A stretch of 64,000 nucleotides of DNA, from assembly GCF_026711005.1 (NCBI RefSeq), contig NZ_JAPPVJ010000002.1, positions 558,001-622,000 of the forward strand. Direction: 5' to 3'. The notes beneath the pieces are model-generated. The model was given only the letters and a program-made list of their open reading frames with translations, was not told the origin of the DNA and did no database searches. A program made the position numbers and the translations under genes. The DNA is from Sphingobacterium sp. UT-1RO-CII-1. Its GTDB lineage: Bacteria; Bacteroidota; Bacteroidia; Sphingobacteriales; Sphingobacteriaceae. Shown here piece by piece: positions 15,295-25,001 of this stretch. How positions within the stretch are numbered: position 1 is the stretch's first letter; each line of letters begins with the position of its first letter.

Positions 15295-17816
15295 TTTTCA
15301 AATTCTGTTTTATCAGGATAAAATTTAGATACAAAATCTTGAATAGCTTTTTGCTCGTCTGGCCCATAACCTAAATGATCAATAGCCGCCTTATGAAGTG
15401 CTTTACCAATCGCGTTGTTTATCATTACCGAACTGTTGCTATCCATCTTATTTCTTGAAATATCTGGAATAAATTTTCTGGAGTTAACATTTACAACTAT
15501 CGAAGAAAGCTCAAATACAGAAGCGACCCAAGGTAAACTAATTTCAAAATCTTTTATTAAGACACTTCGAACAAATAATTCTTTTCGAGGTCCTTCTTTC
15601 CAAAAATATCGACTTAAATCATCGTTATCAAAAGGCAGATAGAGCTCATTCTTGCGACCTTCAAACAATTTTATTTTACACAAAGTACTCTTTGTTGGAC
15701 ACTCCCCGTTATGGCCTAATTTCACAAGTTTATTGTACGAAATTCCGTCTAGAAGTTCATCAATTTCATTGTCCAGAACTCCTCCACGTATGTTGCCAAA
15801 TTCACTACTAGGAATCAAAATTGAAATCCAACGTAATTTATTATCAAGCTTTTCTATAACCTCTTCAATGTCATCTGTAAAATTCATTCCATTTGTGTAA
15901 GCTTCCACATTTTCATCTTCTACAAGAGGAACCAATAAATATTGTAACTCATTATCTTTTACAAAATCTCCAAAATTAACTAAACCGCAATCGGATAACT
16001 CGTTTATCTCATAATTATATTCTTCATATTCTTCCTCATATGTTTTCTGATAAACATAAATTTCCCCCTGTAAGTCAAGTTCATCAATGTCTTTTATAAA
16101 TTGTGTTTTATTCTTCAAAACCGCATATCCTTCAACTCCTTCAAGATAATCGGACAAATCTATTCTAACGTTACCCTTTTCAATTTTCTTCACATAATCT
16201 ATTGGATTCTCAATTTTATAGACATTTGGTTCATCGAACACTTGAAATTCAATGCCGTCCGTTAAAAAATAAGTTGAAAGAAACCCATTGATTTCATTTA
16301 CATCTTTATTGAACAGGTGCATGAACTGATTATAATTCAAAATTACCTCTGTACCAAAAAACAAGGAATCTTCCATTTCGGTGAGAGATGTCCATTCATT
16401 TCCTTTTTCCAATTGTACATCTAACCTATTTCTATCACGATAATACCTACTTTTTACCCTGACTGTATCTGAAAGCATAAAACAGGATAGAAAACCGATC
16501 CCGTAATTACCGATTGGTTTATATTCTAAATTTCTAATCAAGAACTCGAAGGACTTGTAATATGAAACTCCAATGTTTAAAAAATGATTTTTCAAGACAT
16601 CCATAGACATACCGATGCCATTATCTTTTATAATGACTTCATTCTTTTCTCTATCCAGTAGAATTTTTATAGAAGGTACATATTCCTCATCTCCAAATCC
16701 TCTCACATCGCTAACCTTCCTTAATCGACAAGCATCCAGTGAGTTTTGTATAAGCTCTCGAAGTCCAAGCTTCTTATCTCCATAAATTTTTTCCCCCATT
16801 AACAAAGAGCTTATTGCTGCAAATTCCAATGTCATCTTATACCCAGAGAAAGTATATCCCTCGGGTTTTATATGGATTTTTGGTTTTGGGTCAAATAGTA
16901 AATTGTAACGAGAATCCTGTCCAGTAAGTAGTGAAATACTTTCTGCTATTTCAATTTCCACCCAATCAATGTAGTTCAAGAGCTTACGATGAGTATCCGC
17001 ATTTTTAGCCGTCCCATGAAAAACCACTTGCTTTAAGTTTGTAATGGGGTTTTTCTCAATCTTATCCGTATTAGAGATAACGAAATGTTGGAGCCACTCT
17101 TCATTGCTTCTCCCTTTGGGGTTAATAAGTTTGTATAATTTATATGGAGTTCTCTGTTGGTCAACATCTAGAATATCAGCAATTCTTAACACTGACGCTA
17201 TAAACTGACCATTTAAAACATACTCTCCTCGTACAACATGCCTTTGTAATTTCCTATTTATCCAATCATGTGATTCGGTATGACTTTCACAGACTAGCGC
17301 CAATTCTTCTGCGAAATCAAGGTCAGTTAGTTTTGGGATTTTCAAAATATCTTTTAGATTTTCTCTAATATATCTCGCAGAAAGTTTGGCGTGTATCCTC
17401 CGTATAAATTCTTGAAGGGTTTCTATCTCATCATTATTTAGTAAAGGCTGCATATTCGAATACTTAACATCCGAAAAAACAAAAGAATCACTTTTTATAG
17501 CAGTAATATCTTCATCACTAGCAGCCATTCCAATATCGTGTAACAGTGCAGAACAAATCAACATTGTGATTTCAAGATCACTTAACTCTTTATAATCCGT
17601 CACAATCTTAGCCATATACTCGATTATTCTAAACGAGTGGGCACTATTGTGTAATGTATATTTTGGAAAAACTGCGGCAATTCGATTATCTAAGCTGTCT
17701 ATGATATTTGCATATACGTCATATAAAACTGGTATAAATGGACTTCCTTTTCCTTTAAGATATGAAACAAGCTCCAGTTCGTCTAATTTTAATGAATTAT
17801 CAATTTTAAAACTCAT
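15288..17816 (-). CDS. HD-domain and Hsp90-type (GHKL) ATPase fusion, candidate defence effector
   Basis: The 842-residue protein has an HD phosphohydrolase-type domain at about 50-220: HNSAH (His56, His60), LLHDIGM (His93-Asp94), HAKLSA (His142), SHT (His179) and RIADILDVD (Asp217). A GHKL ATPase domain follows at about 330-470: RELIQNSLDA (Glu354, Asn358), IKDNGIGM (398-403) and GNYGIGFLS (436-444), the order found in Hsp90/MORC proteins. The C-terminal 350 residues are unassigned and Asp/Glu-rich. The HD metal ligands and ATPase boxes are all present, so both parts may be active. It is 45 bp behind the KAP gene and overlaps the 65-residue ORF. Confidence 0.85.
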   Translation of the reverse strand: MSFKIDNSLKLDELELVSYLKGKGSPFIPVLYDVYANIIDSLDNRIAAVFPKYTLHNSAHSFRIIEYMAKIVTDYKELSDLEITMLICSALLHDIGMAASDEDITAIKSDSFVFSDVKYSNMQPLLNNDEIETLQEFIRRIHAKLSARYIRENLKDILKIPKLTDLDFAEELALVCESHTESHDWINRKLQRHVVRGEYVLNGQFIASVLRIADILDVDQQRTPYKLYKLINPKGRSNEEWLQHFVISNTDKIEKNPITNLKQVVFHGTAKNADTHRKLLNYIDWVEIEIAESISLLTGQDSRYNLLFDPKPKIHIKPEGYTFSGYKMTLEFAAISSLLMGEKIYGDKKLGLRELIQNSLDACRLRKVSDVRGFGDEEYVPSIKILLDREKNEVIIKDNGIGMSMDVLKNHFLNIGVSYYKSFEFLIRNLEYKPIGNYGIGFLSCFMLSDTVRVKSRYYRDRNRLDVQLEKGNEWTSLTEMEDSLFFGTEVILNYNQFMHLFNKDVNEINGFLSTYFLTDGIEFQVFDEPNVYKIENPIDYVKKIEKGNVRIDLSDYLEGVEGYAVLKNKTQFIKDIDELDLQGEIYVYQKTYEEEYEEYNYEINELSDCGLVNFGDFVKDNELQYLLVPLVEDENVEAYTNGMNFTDDIEEVIEKLDNKLRWISILIPSSEFGNIRGGVLDNEIDELLDGISYNKLVKLGHNGECPTKSTLCKIKLFEGRKNELYLPFDNDDLSRYFWKEGPRKELFVRSVLIKDFEISLPWVASVFELSSIVVNVNSRKFIPDISRNKMDSNSSVMINNAIGKALHKAAIDHLGYGPDEQKAIQDFVSKFYPDKTEFEKC

Positions 17817-17861
17817 TGTAGATTTTATTGTTATAGAATTGTTGATAGCGATTGATATTTT

Positions 17862-20024
17862 TTACTTTTCTAAATCATCTTTAAGATATCTTTGAAAAAC
17901 TGAGACTAGGGTTTCGTCATCTATTTTATCTCTATCTGATATTTTTGACAAATCACCTTGATATGGGTTCATTCCATAAATTGCAAAAAGGTTTTCATTT
18001 AATAACTTTGGAGCAATTACTTTTTTTAGCTCTTTATAATTATTTTCAAAGAAACCAGCTTTATATTCTTCTCTTTTAGCCTCTACTCCTTTTGGACTCA
18101 AAGTAGTGGAATTAATAGTTGGTGTAAACACCTTCAGTAATCTTAATGCGAATTCATTTGCATCTTTTCCTTCTAACTTATCGTATAACAAAGAGGAGAG
18201 CTGGCTCCCTTTTGTATTTGAATCTATCCACCAATGCAATACTCTTGAAAGATTTATATCTGAAGTAATCGCAAAGAGATCCTTTGCTTTCAACTCGACA
18301 ATAAATCTCTCTAGTAATATTTCCTCTAAATCTTTTTCTTCTTGATGTGTCAAAGCCTCTAAATTGTCTTTTCTCCCTTTATACAATAGCCAATAATGAA
18401 TCTCCATTGCATAATTGAAATTAGTAGGCGCACTTAATACTTTGACTATAGTATTAAAGCGTTCTTCCAATTTTATACTTTTGAATAATTGAACTATTAA
18501 ACTTGCAGACAGTGAGTATGTAGTAGCAATTCGAATACTCTGATCTAAGGGAAATTCATGTCCTAAACAAGATAAGCTTTTTAGCAAGTTTTTAGACTGC
18601 TGATATGAGAACTTTCCTTCCATAGCCCGAAGCCGCGCTACAATATTGAAAGCTTTATATTGCTCCACTATTGTTTGTAATGAACTTAAAATCTTATCAT
18701 CAGAGTCTGTCTCATTTAATTCAGTTAAAAACGAATTAAAATGTTTTTCTGAAATCTCATCGGCTCCTAAAGAATATGTAAAATAGCGCTCGAAATATCT
18801 TTTTGTGCATATTCTTTTGTCAGAAATTAGCTTCATCACTGTTTTGTCTGACAATATGCCTCCACCATGAGTATCCCACAATTGGGGAAAAATATGCAAA
18901 ATCAGATTTTTAATAGCTTTTCCCTTTTCATCATTATAGGCAGAAATAAAGTTGTCAACTATTCCTAACACATCATCTCTTTTTTTGTGATTGCTATCAT
19001 AGTACGTTTTACTTCCCACATTTAGAATATCCGGACCATAGAATCGTATAAATTCATAGACTTTTGGCTCTAAAACTTTTATTCCTTCTATGAAAAGTAA
19101 ATCATTGATGTTAACCTCTTCCAAAAGGATTTCTATTGATAACCTCATCGAATTGGTATACCTAATTGCACTTCGTGGAGTTGTTAACATTGGAAGCAAA
19201 TACTTCGTAAAACTTTCTATAAAAGGGTGAAGCACTTGATCATTTAAAGTTAGGGAATGATTTCCAAGTACCTTTTCTATATGTTTAAGTGTATACTGCA
19301 AAAGTACATCGGATGTAATCTTGGGTATTTTTATTGGAACCTGGATAATTTTCTCCATGAAGCTATGTCCTGAGTTCAAACTTCCATTACCATACATTGG
19401 AGATAAAGCTTCTGCTACCATTTCATCGTCAAAAGATAATACATACGTAGTTTTCGGAAAATCACCAACCAATTTCACTAGTTTAAATACGGCTTGAATT
19501 TCAGATACATCCAGTCTGTCTATATCATCCATGAAAACGACGATTCGCTTACTTGATTTTTGAATAATCTTATCTACTCTTTTCTTTTGGCTTTCAAGAG
19601 TTACTTCACTCAGTTTTTTACCAAAGCTCTTTAAGGATTTAATAGCCCTTCCTATTTTTGGTATATACTCCGTAAATTCGCCGATAGATTCACCATAATC
19701 AGCTAACACCCTACCTATCTTCTCTTTACCTGTATTAATTTCTTTATCTAAAGCGACTGATAAACTAGTAAAAAAGGCTTTAAGCAACTGGTGCTCATCA
19801 CTGAAATACCAAGGATTAAAATTAATTACTATAACGTCCTTGGGTAACTGAGCCTGTACAAAATTGAGCGTAGAAGTTTTTCCTTCTCCCCATCTTCCAT
19901 ATAGACCGACTACTAAAGAACGATCTTCACTATCATTACAAGCTATCGCTGCAACTCTTTCTGCGAACTGATATCTTTGAAAAGAATCCTCCGAAGAATC
20001 GATAATGGGTTGGTCAACAAACAT
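17862..20024 (-). CDS. KAP-family P-loop NTPase
   Basis: The 720 residues have Walker A GRWGEGKT (43-50), the KAP motif VIVINFNPWYFSD (about 64-76), Walker B RIVVFMDDIDRLD (160-172) and TTYVLSFDDEMVAEALSP (about 193-210). KAP NTPases often have transmembrane insertions; here the region between Walker A and B (about 100-150) is charged and amphipathic, so this one is probably soluble. The C-terminal 350 residues are helical and unassigned. KAP proteins occur widely in phage defence loci as NTP-driven regulators. It starts 17 bp behind the 72-residue ORF and 45 bp before the HD-GHKL gene, so the two are probably partners. Confidence 0.9.
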   Translation of the reverse strand: MFVDQPIIDSSEDSFQRYQFAERVAAIACNDSEDRSLVVGLYGRWGEGKTSTLNFVQAQLPKDVIVINFNPWYFSDEHQLLKAFFTSLSVALDKEINTGKEKIGRVLADYGESIGEFTEYIPKIGRAIKSLKSFGKKLSEVTLESQKKRVDKIIQKSSKRIVVFMDDIDRLDVSEIQAVFKLVKLVGDFPKTTYVLSFDDEMVAEALSPMYGNGSLNSGHSFMEKIIQVPIKIPKITSDVLLQYTLKHIEKVLGNHSLTLNDQVLHPFIESFTKYLLPMLTTPRSAIRYTNSMRLSIEILLEEVNINDLLFIEGIKVLEPKVYEFIRFYGPDILNVGSKTYYDSNHKKRDDVLGIVDNFISAYNDEKGKAIKNLILHIFPQLWDTHGGGILSDKTVMKLISDKRICTKRYFERYFTYSLGADEISEKHFNSFLTELNETDSDDKILSSLQTIVEQYKAFNIVARLRAMEGKFSYQQSKNLLKSLSCLGHEFPLDQSIRIATTYSLSASLIVQLFKSIKLEERFNTIVKVLSAPTNFNYAMEIHYWLLYKGRKDNLEALTHQEEKDLEEILLERFIVELKAKDLFAITSDINLSRVLHWWIDSNTKGSQLSSLLYDKLEGKDANEFALRLLKVFTPTINSTTLSPKGVEAKREEYKAGFFENNYKELKKVIAPKLLNENLFAIYGMNPYQGDLSKISDRDKIDDETLVSVFQRYLKDDLEK

Positions 20025-20041
20025 TTTTCAACTAATTTTAA

Positions 20042-20260
20042 TTAATAAACTCTCCCCATTAATATCAACTCTAAGGCTTTCCCTAGCAAAAAATATTTCG
20101 AGTCAGAAAGAGAAAATTGTATATAATATATTTTTTCCTTCGTATCAAATTTAATCATAGGACGATAGATATCCTTTGTTTCATGTCCTACATTAATTAA
20201 ACGAATATCATAGGTAGATTCAATAAACCACATGGTTCGATCGATAGGTTTCATCTTCAT
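20042..20260 (-). CDS. very small uncharacterised protein ahead of the KAP gene
   Basis: The 72 residues (KPIDRTMWFIESTYDIRLINVG..., then KEKIYYIQFSLSDSKYFLLGKALELILMG) alternate beta-like strands and end in a helix. I do not recognise the family. It lies 17 bp before the KAP gene and 93 bp behind the RloC-like gene on the same strand, so it is probably the first cistron of the KAP/HD-GHKL unit. Confidence 0.5.
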   Translation of the reverse strand: MKMKPIDRTMWFIESTYDIRLINVGHETKDIYRPMIKFDTKEKIYYIQFSLSDSKYFLLGKALELILMGRVY

Positions 20261-20353
20261 ATTTCGACTATGTCAACTGAACTCATATTGTTTAAATATT
20301 TTGGGAAAACTATCTTTAAATTCTTTTAGGGTCATAATAATCTTATTTGTCGT

Positions 20354-22795
20354 TTAGGCAGACTCTGTACTAGCTTGGATTAACGGTGCAGGTATACTTA
20401 TACCTATACTTTCTAGCAATGCTTCATATTGTTCAGGATCCTTATGTTCGATTTTATCAAGTATAAACTGGGCAACTTTTTTCATTTCTGGTATATCAAT
20501 AGGTTGCATCCCTCGATCAAATATCTCTTCTAAATGAGATAACTCATTATTGACACGCTCTGTTAAAATAGTAGCTTGGTTATTGTTACCAAAGTATTTT
20601 AATAAACGTTTTGAACTAGCATTAATCGTCTGACCTTCCACTCTAGATGGATACTTATAAAAAAGTAAGGCTTCCAAAAACTTTCTCGCATTATTACCAA
20701 AGTTGTAAAAAACATGATGATTCTCATCATTTACAATTTCTGCTTTGGCACATTTATAAATTTGGTCAAACAAAAAATTAAATTCTGTAACATAATCTTT
20801 GAGATATGATGGCATAAGACCTATCTCACTTTTTTCTCCTATTCGATTTATAATAAAATGTTCTATTTTTTCTGCTTTAGGCACTTCAAGATGAGATAAA
20901 TCCAATCTTTTTAAATACTTTAAAAAATCTAAATTGTGGGTTGAAATAAATATTTGATCGAATCGATTTTTCACAAAAAGCTCTGAGCTGATGACGCTAT
21001 ACAAGTAGAAAATATGATTAGAGTCTAGACTGGATATAGGGTCATCTATTAAAATTATAGGCTTACTTCCTAGTGTATGAATATCATCAAGTTTTGCCAT
21101 GAAATAGCAAAACGAGATCAGCGAAATTTCGCCTTCACTAAGATGGTAGGCTATATTATTGTCTCTAACAATATTAAACCTAATTTTCTTCGTCGCATTT
21201 ATTTCTTCTTCTACAGCCTGTAGCTTGAGATGCCCATGCCCGAAATAATTTATCAAATAGTGATTAACTCGATTTGCCCCCTCTTCCTCGTCGTTTAACC
21301 TTCGTCCTAATTCGTCTATAGCATTTTCTTTACTCTGTACATCTTCTTGTATCGCATTAAATACTTCTTTTTTATCCTGGACCTCTGTCTCTTTTTCCAA
21401 AATAATAGTTTGCTGCCCTGAGTAGTTTATAGTCTCAATGAAACTATTTATCTCGTAGTATCTTAAATCTTTTTGAGCGCTTTTTTTTCTCTCCTTAAGC
21501 TCACTTGTCAAACCATTGTTTTCTTTGACTATTTCATTAATTAAGAATATTTTCGAATTCACTTCTTCAATGCAGTTCGCATTAACTTTCTTAGAAAAGT
21601 CAATACTCCTTAATAAAGACTGTAACCGGGCCTCTGCTATACTAGCATACTGGCTCAATTCTTCAAGAACAACGTCCAAACTTAAATTCATAGCATCTAT
21701 TGCTGAAGATGCATTAAGTTGCAATTCGCTATAAAAAAACTCTGAAGATATTGAGGTCTTTTTGCTGGATAATTGATTTTTCTTATTCTCTATTAAGGAC
21801 ACAATATCTAATAATTCGTCCTTCAACTGTGCTGTCTCTTCATCAAAATGCTTATCCAGTGCGACCCAACGGTCAGTTGAAATAGGATTACCACAAAATG
21901 AGCACTTGCATTCTCTATCAGCTTTATGTAAATCATATCCTTCTTGCGCCCACCTGTTAAGTGTTGCATTTTCGAGAAGTTCTTGAATCTTATTGCTACC
22001 CAGAATTTCTTTGATAACCAGTCTTTTTACCTTGTAATGAATAGTCTCTATTTCACACTCAACACCCTCTAATTCTGAAACATCTGTCTTTTCATTCTCT
22101 TTCAATAGTGTTTCATATTGGTGTTTCTTTTCTAAATCAATTAGTTGTACTTTATTTTCTTTTATATCTCTAATTTCACCATTCAGCTTTGCAATATTAT
22201 AATTAATATCACCGTAAGTAACATAGTTCTTTTTAATGCTATCTTCTCCTACAGTAGCTTTGTTCGCTAACTGAGTATTCAAATTAGTTTTTAATATTGT
22301 CGCTTGCGAGGACGCTACCTCTAGCTTGGCTTTACTTTGCTTTAAATCAGCATATAAGAGAGTTTCTGCACCTTCTTCATTACTGCCTAACAGACTTTTA
22401 ATTTCCTCAATTTGTGTTTCAATCCCGGTATTTTCGCCTATAATAGCAAAAGGAATTATATCTGTTTCATGATCAATAACAAACTTTAGATTCTCCTTAA
22501 TAAAATCTTCATTGAAACACCTCATTAGCAGATTACCTTGATGATAATTTGTATAATTTATCACTTGCCTATTTTCCAAAGTTAACTGGAAATCTGGTCT
22601 TTCATATTTCTCCGAGATAGATTTGGTTTCTATTCCTCGAAGTATTCTAGATAAGGTAGTCTTACCTGAATAATTTCGTCCATAAAATATGTTCACTTTC
22701 TTTAACCTAACCACAGTATTTCCAGAATCTCTTATTGAGTCCCATGAGAAGCCATTGTATATACCGAAGTTGTTAATGTTAATTTGTCTAATCAT
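20354..22795 (-). CDS. RloC/PrrC-like anticodon nuclease (AAA_13 family)
   Basis: Walker A is GRNYSGKT (39-46), followed by CFNEDFIKENL and IIPFAIIGE (about 93-121), a signature of AAA_13 proteins. Two long coiled coils (about 125-290 and 310-500) flank a CxxC zinc-hook-like turn, Cys298-Cys301, preceded by Cys296. The ABC signature LSEGEISLISF (552-562) and Walker B IILIDDPISSLDSN (580-592) follow. The C-terminal domain has NNARKFLE with Arg704 and Glu708 in R-x3-E spacing and NNELSH with His754, which corresponds to the Arg-Glu-His nuclease triad of PrrC and RloC. Such proteins cut tRNA anticodon loops during phage infection or DNA damage. Confidence 0.88.
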   Translation of the reverse strand: MIRQININNFGIYNGFSWDSIRDSGNTVVRLKKVNIFYGRNYSGKTTLSRILRGIETKSISEKYERPDFQLTLENRQVINYTNYHQGNLLMRCFNEDFIKENLKFVIDHETDIIPFAIIGENTGIETQIEEIKSLLGSNEEGAETLLYADLKQSKAKLEVASSQATILKTNLNTQLANKATVGEDSIKKNYVTYGDINYNIAKLNGEIRDIKENKVQLIDLEKKHQYETLLKENEKTDVSELEGVECEIETIHYKVKRLVIKEILGSNKIQELLENATLNRWAQEGYDLHKADRECKCSFCGNPISTDRWVALDKHFDEETAQLKDELLDIVSLIENKKNQLSSKKTSISSEFFYSELQLNASSAIDAMNLSLDVVLEELSQYASIAEARLQSLLRSIDFSKKVNANCIEEVNSKIFLINEIVKENNGLTSELKERKKSAQKDLRYYEINSFIETINYSGQQTIILEKETEVQDKKEVFNAIQEDVQSKENAIDELGRRLNDEEEGANRVNHYLINYFGHGHLKLQAVEEEINATKKIRFNIVRDNNIAYHLSEGEISLISFCYFMAKLDDIHTLGSKPIILIDDPISSLDSNHIFYLYSVISSELFVKNRFDQIFISTHNLDFLKYLKRLDLSHLEVPKAEKIEHFIINRIGEKSEIGLMPSYLKDYVTEFNFLFDQIYKCAKAEIVNDENHHVFYNFGNNARKFLEALLFYKYPSRVEGQTINASSKRLLKYFGNNNQATILTERVNNELSHLEEIFDRGMQPIDIPEMKKVAQFILDKIEHKDPEQYEALLESIGISIPAPLIQASTESA

Positions 22796-23679
22796 AATTT
22801 CTTACAATAAAAAGTATTAATAACTGGCTAATAGTTGCTTTAATTTCACTAGTGAGATAAGGTCCTTTTCTAAAATAAAGAATATATCTATATTCATAAA
22901 AAATTTATAAAGCCAAAAGCTATACTTTACAACTAACTTCTAACCTCATACCCTTGCCTTAATTTCTTTTTACTCTGTTAATAATTGCTTTCGTATCGAA
23001 GCTAGCTAATATATAAGGATAGGTTTACGGGAAACCGTAAAATGTAATTAAACTTAAAAAAATCAACTCAAATTAATTTAGTCCTATTTTTTCACTAACA
23101 TATTAAGTAAAAAAAGATACTTTATTGATGATAAAACCATCTTCAAATGAAATTCATCCTTCTTTCAGAAAGCCTTCATATCTATCCAATCGTCGCCTTC
23201 TCGTTAACCAATACTCAACTACTCTTTATGTATGGGAAGAATTAGAAAAAATCATAACAAAACATCCCTATTTTCCAAAGATGATTCAAAGTAGTATTTA
23301 TCGTGGTCTATAATTCACACACCATTTGTTAGTTCTCATACTTCTAAATAAAATCTTGGAAAACAATAAATCCAACAATTAATAATTGCACATAATCTGC
23401 TACAAGATAGTATTTCCACAAACTTTTGTCTACATGTTTAAATACTATACTTGCATTATATTAATATATTAAAAGAAATAATTAACCAAAAAGCAGAGAT
23501 AAGTACAAATAGACGGATTATTGAATTAACTAATTGATCTTATAAATTAATACTAAATCAAGTTGGGATAGCTATTCCTCATCATTAGCATAGTCTTTTA
23601 CCCCACCTTTTTTAAAGCGCTAACAAACTGCTACTTACAACATAAAACAAGAGAGAAAAAAGCGAACTCTTGCATTGAT
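22796..23679. other. AT-rich gap, no supported gene
   Basis: An open frame of 62 codons at 23125-23313 (plus strand) starts with TTG-ATG-ATG-like context but has no recognised domain and unusual composition. The rest is AT-rich with no hairpin or promoter that I can support. Confidence 0.5.
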
Positions 23680-23697
23680 GTAAAAGTGACTTACATG

Positions 23698-24011
23698 CAT
23701 ATGGAAGTAAACTGCATGCAGATAGACGTACACTGTATGCAGATAGAGGTAAACCGCATACAGATAGAACTAAACTGCAGACAGATAGAAGCAAACTGTA
23801 TGCAGATAGAGGTAAACTGCATGCAGGCCAATCCAAAATGCATTCATGTAAACTTAGAACTGCATACAGATAGAAGCAAACTGCATGCATGTAGAAGTAA
23901 ACTGTATGCAGATAGAGGTAAACTGCATGCAGGCCAATCCAAAATGCATTCATGTAAACTAGAACTGCATACAGATAGAAGCAAACTGCATGCATGTAGA
24001 AGTAAACTGTC
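23698..24011. repeat. 21-bp tandem array with an internal 105/106-bp duplication
   Basis: Units of the form ACTGCATGCAGATAGARGT start at 23711, 23732, 23753, 23774, 23795 and 23816, then at 23859, 23880, 23901 and 23922, then at 23964, 23985 and 24006, with 21-bp steps (two steps of 42 or 43 carry a variant GGCCAATCC unit). The blocks 23795-23900 and 23901-24005 are the same except for one T, so the second is a recent tandem copy. The period is seven codons, which keeps frames open on both strands. Confidence 0.95.
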
Positions 24012-24134
24012 AAGTACCTAAACATGAAGAATAGACATATGCATATGAACCAGATTTCAGGAAGGTTTCTAATTTAGTACCAGTTAAACTTCCGGTTTCT
24101 TAAAAGTTTCATAACCAAGTTAAGAACTACTTTC

Positions 24135-24386
24135 TTAAATTGTATCCCTTATCCGATTGCGCAAGGGAAATATTGTGATTTCAGGAAGAGACATTTTATT
24201 AAAAAAATCAATAGTGGTTAAAATATCAACAGTATTTCGTCCTAATCTATCAATAGAATGAACATGAATCTTTTCTATTAATCCCTTTTCGACTACATGT
24301 ATTATCTTCTTTCCAAAAGGTCTATCTTCAAACTTAACGCTACCGCTACAGTAATCAATATAATATTCTAAGTCTGTAACTGTCGA
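24135..24386 (-). pseudogene. serine recombinase (resolvase/invertase) fragment
   Basis: An 83-codon frame bounded by stops on both sides reads DLEYYIDYCSGSVKFEDRP..., then IHVHSIDRLGRNTVDILTTIDFF. The string V.SIDRLGRNT.DIL is the conserved core of the resolvase catalytic domain. The N-terminal part with the catalytic Ser (R.S..) and the C-terminal helix-turn-helix are missing, and the end (FPLRNRIRDTI) does not match the family. It is a relic of a transposon or invertase gene next to the 21-bp array. Confidence 0.85.
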
Positions 24387-25001
24387 TCAATATTCTGATC
24401 ACGAGATGATACTCTGATGTACTTTATAGATTTCATACCATGAATATATGAAAATCATTATAAAAATAGTATAGTCATAAGTGACACAGACTAAACATCA
24501 TATAATGATATACAACATTCGCTTGGCGTGTTATATTTAGAGTATACACATAAATCTTATTAAGATAAGATCTTAAATAAGATAAAGAAACAACTTATAA
24601 ACCAATTAGCAATTTTTTTTATAAAAAAAATAGTTTATATTGTTGACAGATAATAGTATTTCAAAAAAATAGTTTTATTAAAAAAAATTATATATTTACA
24701 TAACCAATATAAAGAAACTAAGGTGCTCTACGAGAAAGTGTCTCCTTTGTATTGAGCACGCACATGTGAAATAGCAAATATTTAAATATGTGTAGTATTC
24801 AAAAATAATTTATGGAGTTAGTTTAAATGATATATCTAAATATAAACACGATTTTTTTTAAGGTGTGTCTGAAAAACCTATCCAACCATAATTGTGGTAT
24901 GGAGTAAACAAGAGAGTAGGAAATCTAATCTTTAATTATTATGAAGAGATCATTAAGTTTAAGTATTCTTTCGTTCTATTAGTTGCTTTATATTTTTTAT
25001 T
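24387..25001. other. gap ahead of the ABC exporter genes
   Basis: The stretch is very AT-rich. A hairpin GTGCTC/GAGCAC spans roughly 24723-24759. Two short frames are present: 24827-24907 (26 codons, listed separately) and 24941-24982 (MKRSLSLSILSFY), which may be the frameshifted start of the 25002 gene. Confidence 0.5.
24827..24907 (+). CDS. possible 26-residue peptide with two Cys, upstream of ABC exporter
   Basis: The ATG frame reads MIYLNINTIFFKVCLKNLSN followed by HNCGME and a stop. A short Cys-containing peptide before an ABC-2 exporter could be a peptide precursor, and KNLSNHNCG recalls leader ends of Bacteroidota natural products, but there is no Gly-Gly cleavage site and no modification enzyme nearby. 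It may equally be chance. Confidence 0.2.
   Translation: MIYLNINTIFFKVCLKNLSNHNCGME

Noticed and set aside
23698..24011. CRISPR array
   Set aside because: Units are contiguous, without unique spacers, and no cas gene is nearby.
23612..24025. Long open frames on both strands (111 and 137 codons) with seven-residue repeats
   Set aside because: They follow from a 21-bp tandem repeat without stops. There is no domain and both strands are open over the same bases, so coding is not supported.
24723..24759. Riboswitch before the ABC exporter genes
   Set aside because: Only one simple GTGCTC/GAGCAC stem is seen, with no known aptamer pattern.
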